This document shows positions 13,920 through 15,949 of a stretch of DNA of 15,949 nucleotides, piece by piece. Both the position numbers and the translations under genes were made by a program. Source of the DNA: Acetobacter sp. UBA5411 (GTDB taxonomy: Bacteria > Pseudomonadota > Alphaproteobacteria > Acetobacterales > Acetobacteraceae); contig NZ_DHNR01000007.1 in NCBI RefSeq assembly GCF_002409645.1, forward strand, positions 59,669-75,617, read 5' to 3'. The notes under the pieces were generated by a model. That model saw only the letters and a list, made by a program, of their open reading frames with translations. It was not told the origin of the DNA and searched no databases. Numbering within the stretch: position 1 is the first letter of the stretch; each line of letters opens with the position of its first letter.

Positions 13920-15515
13920 TCAGCCGCCGCGTCGTTCACTGACGGCGAGACGACGTTCAGCCATTTTGGCAAGACGTACGAACGGCAGTCCCAGCAGCAG
14001 ATAAGCACCGCCCACCATCATCCCCGTTCCGAAATAATCGAAATAGGTCGAAGACAGCCGCACATAGGTCTGACTGAGTTCCGTCAGAGTGATGATGCTG
14101 ACCAGAGACGAATCCTTCAGCAGAGAGATGAAGTCGTTGGTCATCACCGGCACCACAACCCGGAAGGCCTGCGGCACGACGACATAACGCAGAGCCTGCG
14201 AGTGGGTCATGTTCAGTGCAGTGGCCGCTTCCATCTGCCCGCGAGCAACGGACTGCAGACCGGCGCGATAGTTCTCTGCCTCATACGCTGCGTAATTCAG
14301 TCCGAGACTGATCACACCGGCGACAAAGGGAGAGAGGCGAATGCCGATACCGGGCAGCCCATAGAAAATGAACAGCACCTGAATCAGCAGCGGCGTGCCA
14401 CGAATGACCTCGATATAAAGCGTCGCCAAAGCCGCTGCCCAAGTCGGACCATATCGCCGCGTCAGCGCCAGAATCAGCCCCAGAGCTACAGCCAGCACCA
14501 TCGCGCAGGCAGAAACCGCCAGCGTCATGACGGCACCCTTGCCGATCAGCGGCAGGAAGCTGACATAGCGGTCAAAGCGGGCTTTCCAGCCTTTGGCCGG
14601 AGCGGTCGCGGCGATGTATCGCTCCCACTCGGTCGGAGCGATACCGGGCTGCGAATAATCGCCCGTCCATGCCGCCATTTCCGGCGTCCACAGATTCCAG
14701 CGCGCCAGAATCCGGTGCAGCGTGCCGTCCGCGATCATCGATTTCAAAGCAGCATCGACCTGCTTCCGCAGTTCAATATTGCCCCCTTTCGGGAAAGCGA
14801 TGCCGTAGGACAGATGACCAACCGGCGGACCGACGATACGGAAGGCCGGATCGGCTTCGCCGTAATAGAGCGCAATCGGCCCATCGATGAGGATTGCGTC
14901 GAGGCGCTTGTTCCGCAGATCCTCGAACATGTTTGATTCTTCGTCGTAACCGCGCACTGTGATGTCGTGCCGGTCACCCATCATCCGCTCGGCCAGCGTG
15001 TCCTTGACCGTACCGATGGTATGACCGCCGAGACGCTCGTAGGAATCAAGTCCCGCCTGATCGCGACGTACGACAATACGTTCGGAGGTCATGTAGTAAG
15101 GCTGGCTGAAATCGACGGCCTCGATATGCTCCGGCGTCATTTCGATGCCGCAGATGACCATCAGATAGAAATTGCGTTCAAGACCGGGGATCAGCCCATC
15201 CCAGTCGTTCTGCACAAACTGGGCGTCACGTCCCAGACGACGGCCGATTTCCTCCATGATGTCATATTCAAAGCCGCTCATGCGGTTTTCGTCTGACGGA
15301 TCATGAAAAGTGTACGGGACATTGGAAGTGCCGTCGGCACCCCATTTCAACGCTGTAACAGATGCGTCTGCCGTAGCGGGCGCTGTTACAGGTTCCGGCT
15401 GGATGGGTTCAGCAGGCGTGTTCTCCGCCCAAGCCGACACACCATGAAAGGCAAACCCCACAACGGCGAAGCCGACGAGAAAGCGCGCACGAAGCCGCGA
15501 AAGAACGGAAGTCAT
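13920..15515 (-). CDS. Amino acid ABC transporter, fused binding protein and permease
   Basis: 531 residues joining two parts of a polar amino acid importer. A signal sequence (residues 1-30, ending VSAWA|EN) leads to a family-3 solute-binding domain at about 53-275: YTFHDPSDENRMSGFEYDIMEEIGRRL, then MTPEHIEAVDFSQPYY, IGTVKDTLAE and LIDGPIALYY. After a linker come about five membrane segments from roughly residue 325. The EAA-type loop EAENYRAGLQSVARGQMEAA, which contacts the ATPase, begins near 415. The permease part is of the HisM/GlnP class. Such fusions are well known in Gram-positive GlnP-type systems and less usual in Gram-negative bacteria. The first ATG overlaps the stop of the ATPase gene (ATGA, 15512-15515), so the two are coupled. 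The ligand is probably an amino acid; which one cannot be told. Confidence 0.93.
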   Translation of the reverse strand: MTSVLSRLRARFLVGFAVVGFAFHGVSAWAENTPAEPIQPEPVTAPATADASVTALKWGADGTSNVPYTFHDPSDENRMSGFEYDIMEEIGRRLGRDAQFVQNDWDGLIPGLERNFYLMVICGIEMTPEHIEAVDFSQPYYMTSERIVVRRDQAGLDSYERLGGHTIGTVKDTLAERMMGDRHDITVRGYDEESNMFEDLRNKRLDAILIDGPIALYYGEADPAFRIVGPPVGHLSYGIAFPKGGNIELRKQVDAALKSMIADGTLHRILARWNLWTPEMAAWTGDYSQPGIAPTEWERYIAATAPAKGWKARFDRYVSFLPLIGKGAVMTLAVSACAMVLAVALGLILALTRRYGPTWAAALATLYIEVIRGTPLLIQVLFIFYGLPGIGIRLSPFVAGVISLGLNYAAYEAENYRAGLQSVARGQMEAATALNMTHSQALRYVVVPQAFRVVVPVMTNDFISLLKDSSLVSIITLTELSQTYVRLSSTYFDYFGTGMMVGGAYLLLGLPFVRLAKMAERRLAVSERRGG

Positions 15516-15949
15516 GCCGAGGCTCCCAGAAGAAAGCGCCGCGTCCGGGGATCGCGCGGGTTGTCATACATTTCGTCCGGATCACCGATCTCGATGATCT
15601 CGCCGCCATCCATGAAGACAATCCGGTCTGAGGCGGCGCGGGCGAAACTCATGTCGTGGGTCACGACAATCTGCGTCATGCCCTCACGGTCGAGCGCACG
15701 CATGACTTCGAGCACTTCTTCCGCCACACGCGGATCAAGCGCAGAGGTCGGCTCATCGTACAGCATCACGTCCGGACGCATGGCGAGTGCACGCGCAATG
15801 GCCGCACGCTGCTGCTGTCCACCGGAAAGCGTGGCCGGATAACGCAGGCAGGCCGCTTCCAGTCCCACCTTGGCGAGCAGTTCACGCGCCTCGGCCTCGG
15901 CGACTGCGGGTGAGACCTTCTTCACCACACGTGGCGCAAGCATCACGTT
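15512..15949 (-). CDS. Amino acid ABC transporter ATPase, 5' part outside window
   Basis: The nucleotide-binding subunit that powers the importer, on the cytoplasmic face. Only the C-terminal 145 or so residues are visible, and the frame is open to the window edge, so the ATG at 15943 is internal. The visible part opens with NVMLAPRVVKKVS, typical of GlnQ/HisP-type proteins. It then has the ABC signature LSGGQQQR, Walker B VMLYDEPTSALD with the D-loop, the switch histidine in VTHDMSFA, and a C-terminal DGGEIIEIGDPDEMYDNP segment. The Walker A and Q-loop are beyond the edge. Its stop overlaps the start of the binding protein-permease gene by four bases, which fixes the partner. Confidence 0.95.
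   Translation of the reverse strand, partial: NVMLAPRVVKKVSPAVAEAEARELLAKVGLEAACLRYPATLSGGQQQRAAIARALAMRPDVMLYDEPTSALDPRVAEEVLEVMRALDREGMTQIVVTHDMSFARAASDRIVFMDGGEIIEIGDPDEMYDNPRDPRTRRFLLGASA

Noticed and set aside
14202..14936. Plus-strand frame opposite the binding protein-permease fusion
   Set aside because: Antisense shadow of a gene with clear signal peptide, binding domain and EAA loop.
1..15949. CRISPR arrays, tRNA or rRNA genes, insertion sequences
   Set aside because: I looked for regular spaced repeats, cloverleaf-like segments and transposase motifs on both strands by eye and found none.

Overview
The window looks like a chromosomal segment of an alphaproteobacterium, most likely an acetic acid bacterium (Acetobacteraceae). 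The grounds are the small alphaproteobacterial flagellin with FlaF beside it, the YlxR-L7Ae fusion in the nusA-infB operon, the style of the translation proteins, and a moderately GC-rich background. Genus was not determined, and base composition was judged by eye.

Layout. (1) 1-3047, plus strand: the 3' part of a flagellin gene, a strong intrinsic terminator, then a TPR/glycosyltransferase gene resembling Caulobacter FlmG, overlapping flaF by four bases. This reads as a flagellin production and O-glycosylation module. The glycosyltransferase, flaF and the spacer behind them (to about 3515) are much AT-richer than the rest. (2) 3449-9708, minus strand: the conserved transcription/translation operon rimP-nusA-ylxR-infB-rbfA, read from right to left and ending in a long hairpin terminator behind rbfA. 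(3) 9888-12816, plus strand, divergent from rimP: a tight three-gene cassette. It holds a membrane-tethered single-ring AAA+ ATPase of the ClpB/ClpA second-ring type, flanked by two unrecognised single-span proteins with large, probably periplasmic, domains. I know of no characterised system with this layout, so it is the best candidate for something undescribed. (4) 12822-13721, minus strand: a LysR-family regulator converging on the cassette with a 5-bp gap. (5) 13920-15949, minus strand: a polar amino acid ABC importer, with an ATPase (cut by the window edge) overlapping a gene that fuses the periplasmic binding protein to the permease.

How the genes work together. FlaF and the FlmG-like enzyme should act on the flagellin, probably at lower dose because of the terminator between them. 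RimP, RbfA and IF2 act on 30S maturation and initiation, NusA on elongation and antitermination, and YlxR-L7Ae on RNA. The AAA+ protein is predicted to work at the inner membrane with its two neighbours. The ABC genes form a complete importer once the ATPase is whole.

Points of most interest: the AAA+ cassette; two hairpins with identical arms at the two ends of flaF; the terminator placed 11 bp before the glycosyltransferase start; and a ylxR gene that lacks an ordinary start codon, which suggests either a CTG start or a one-base deletion.
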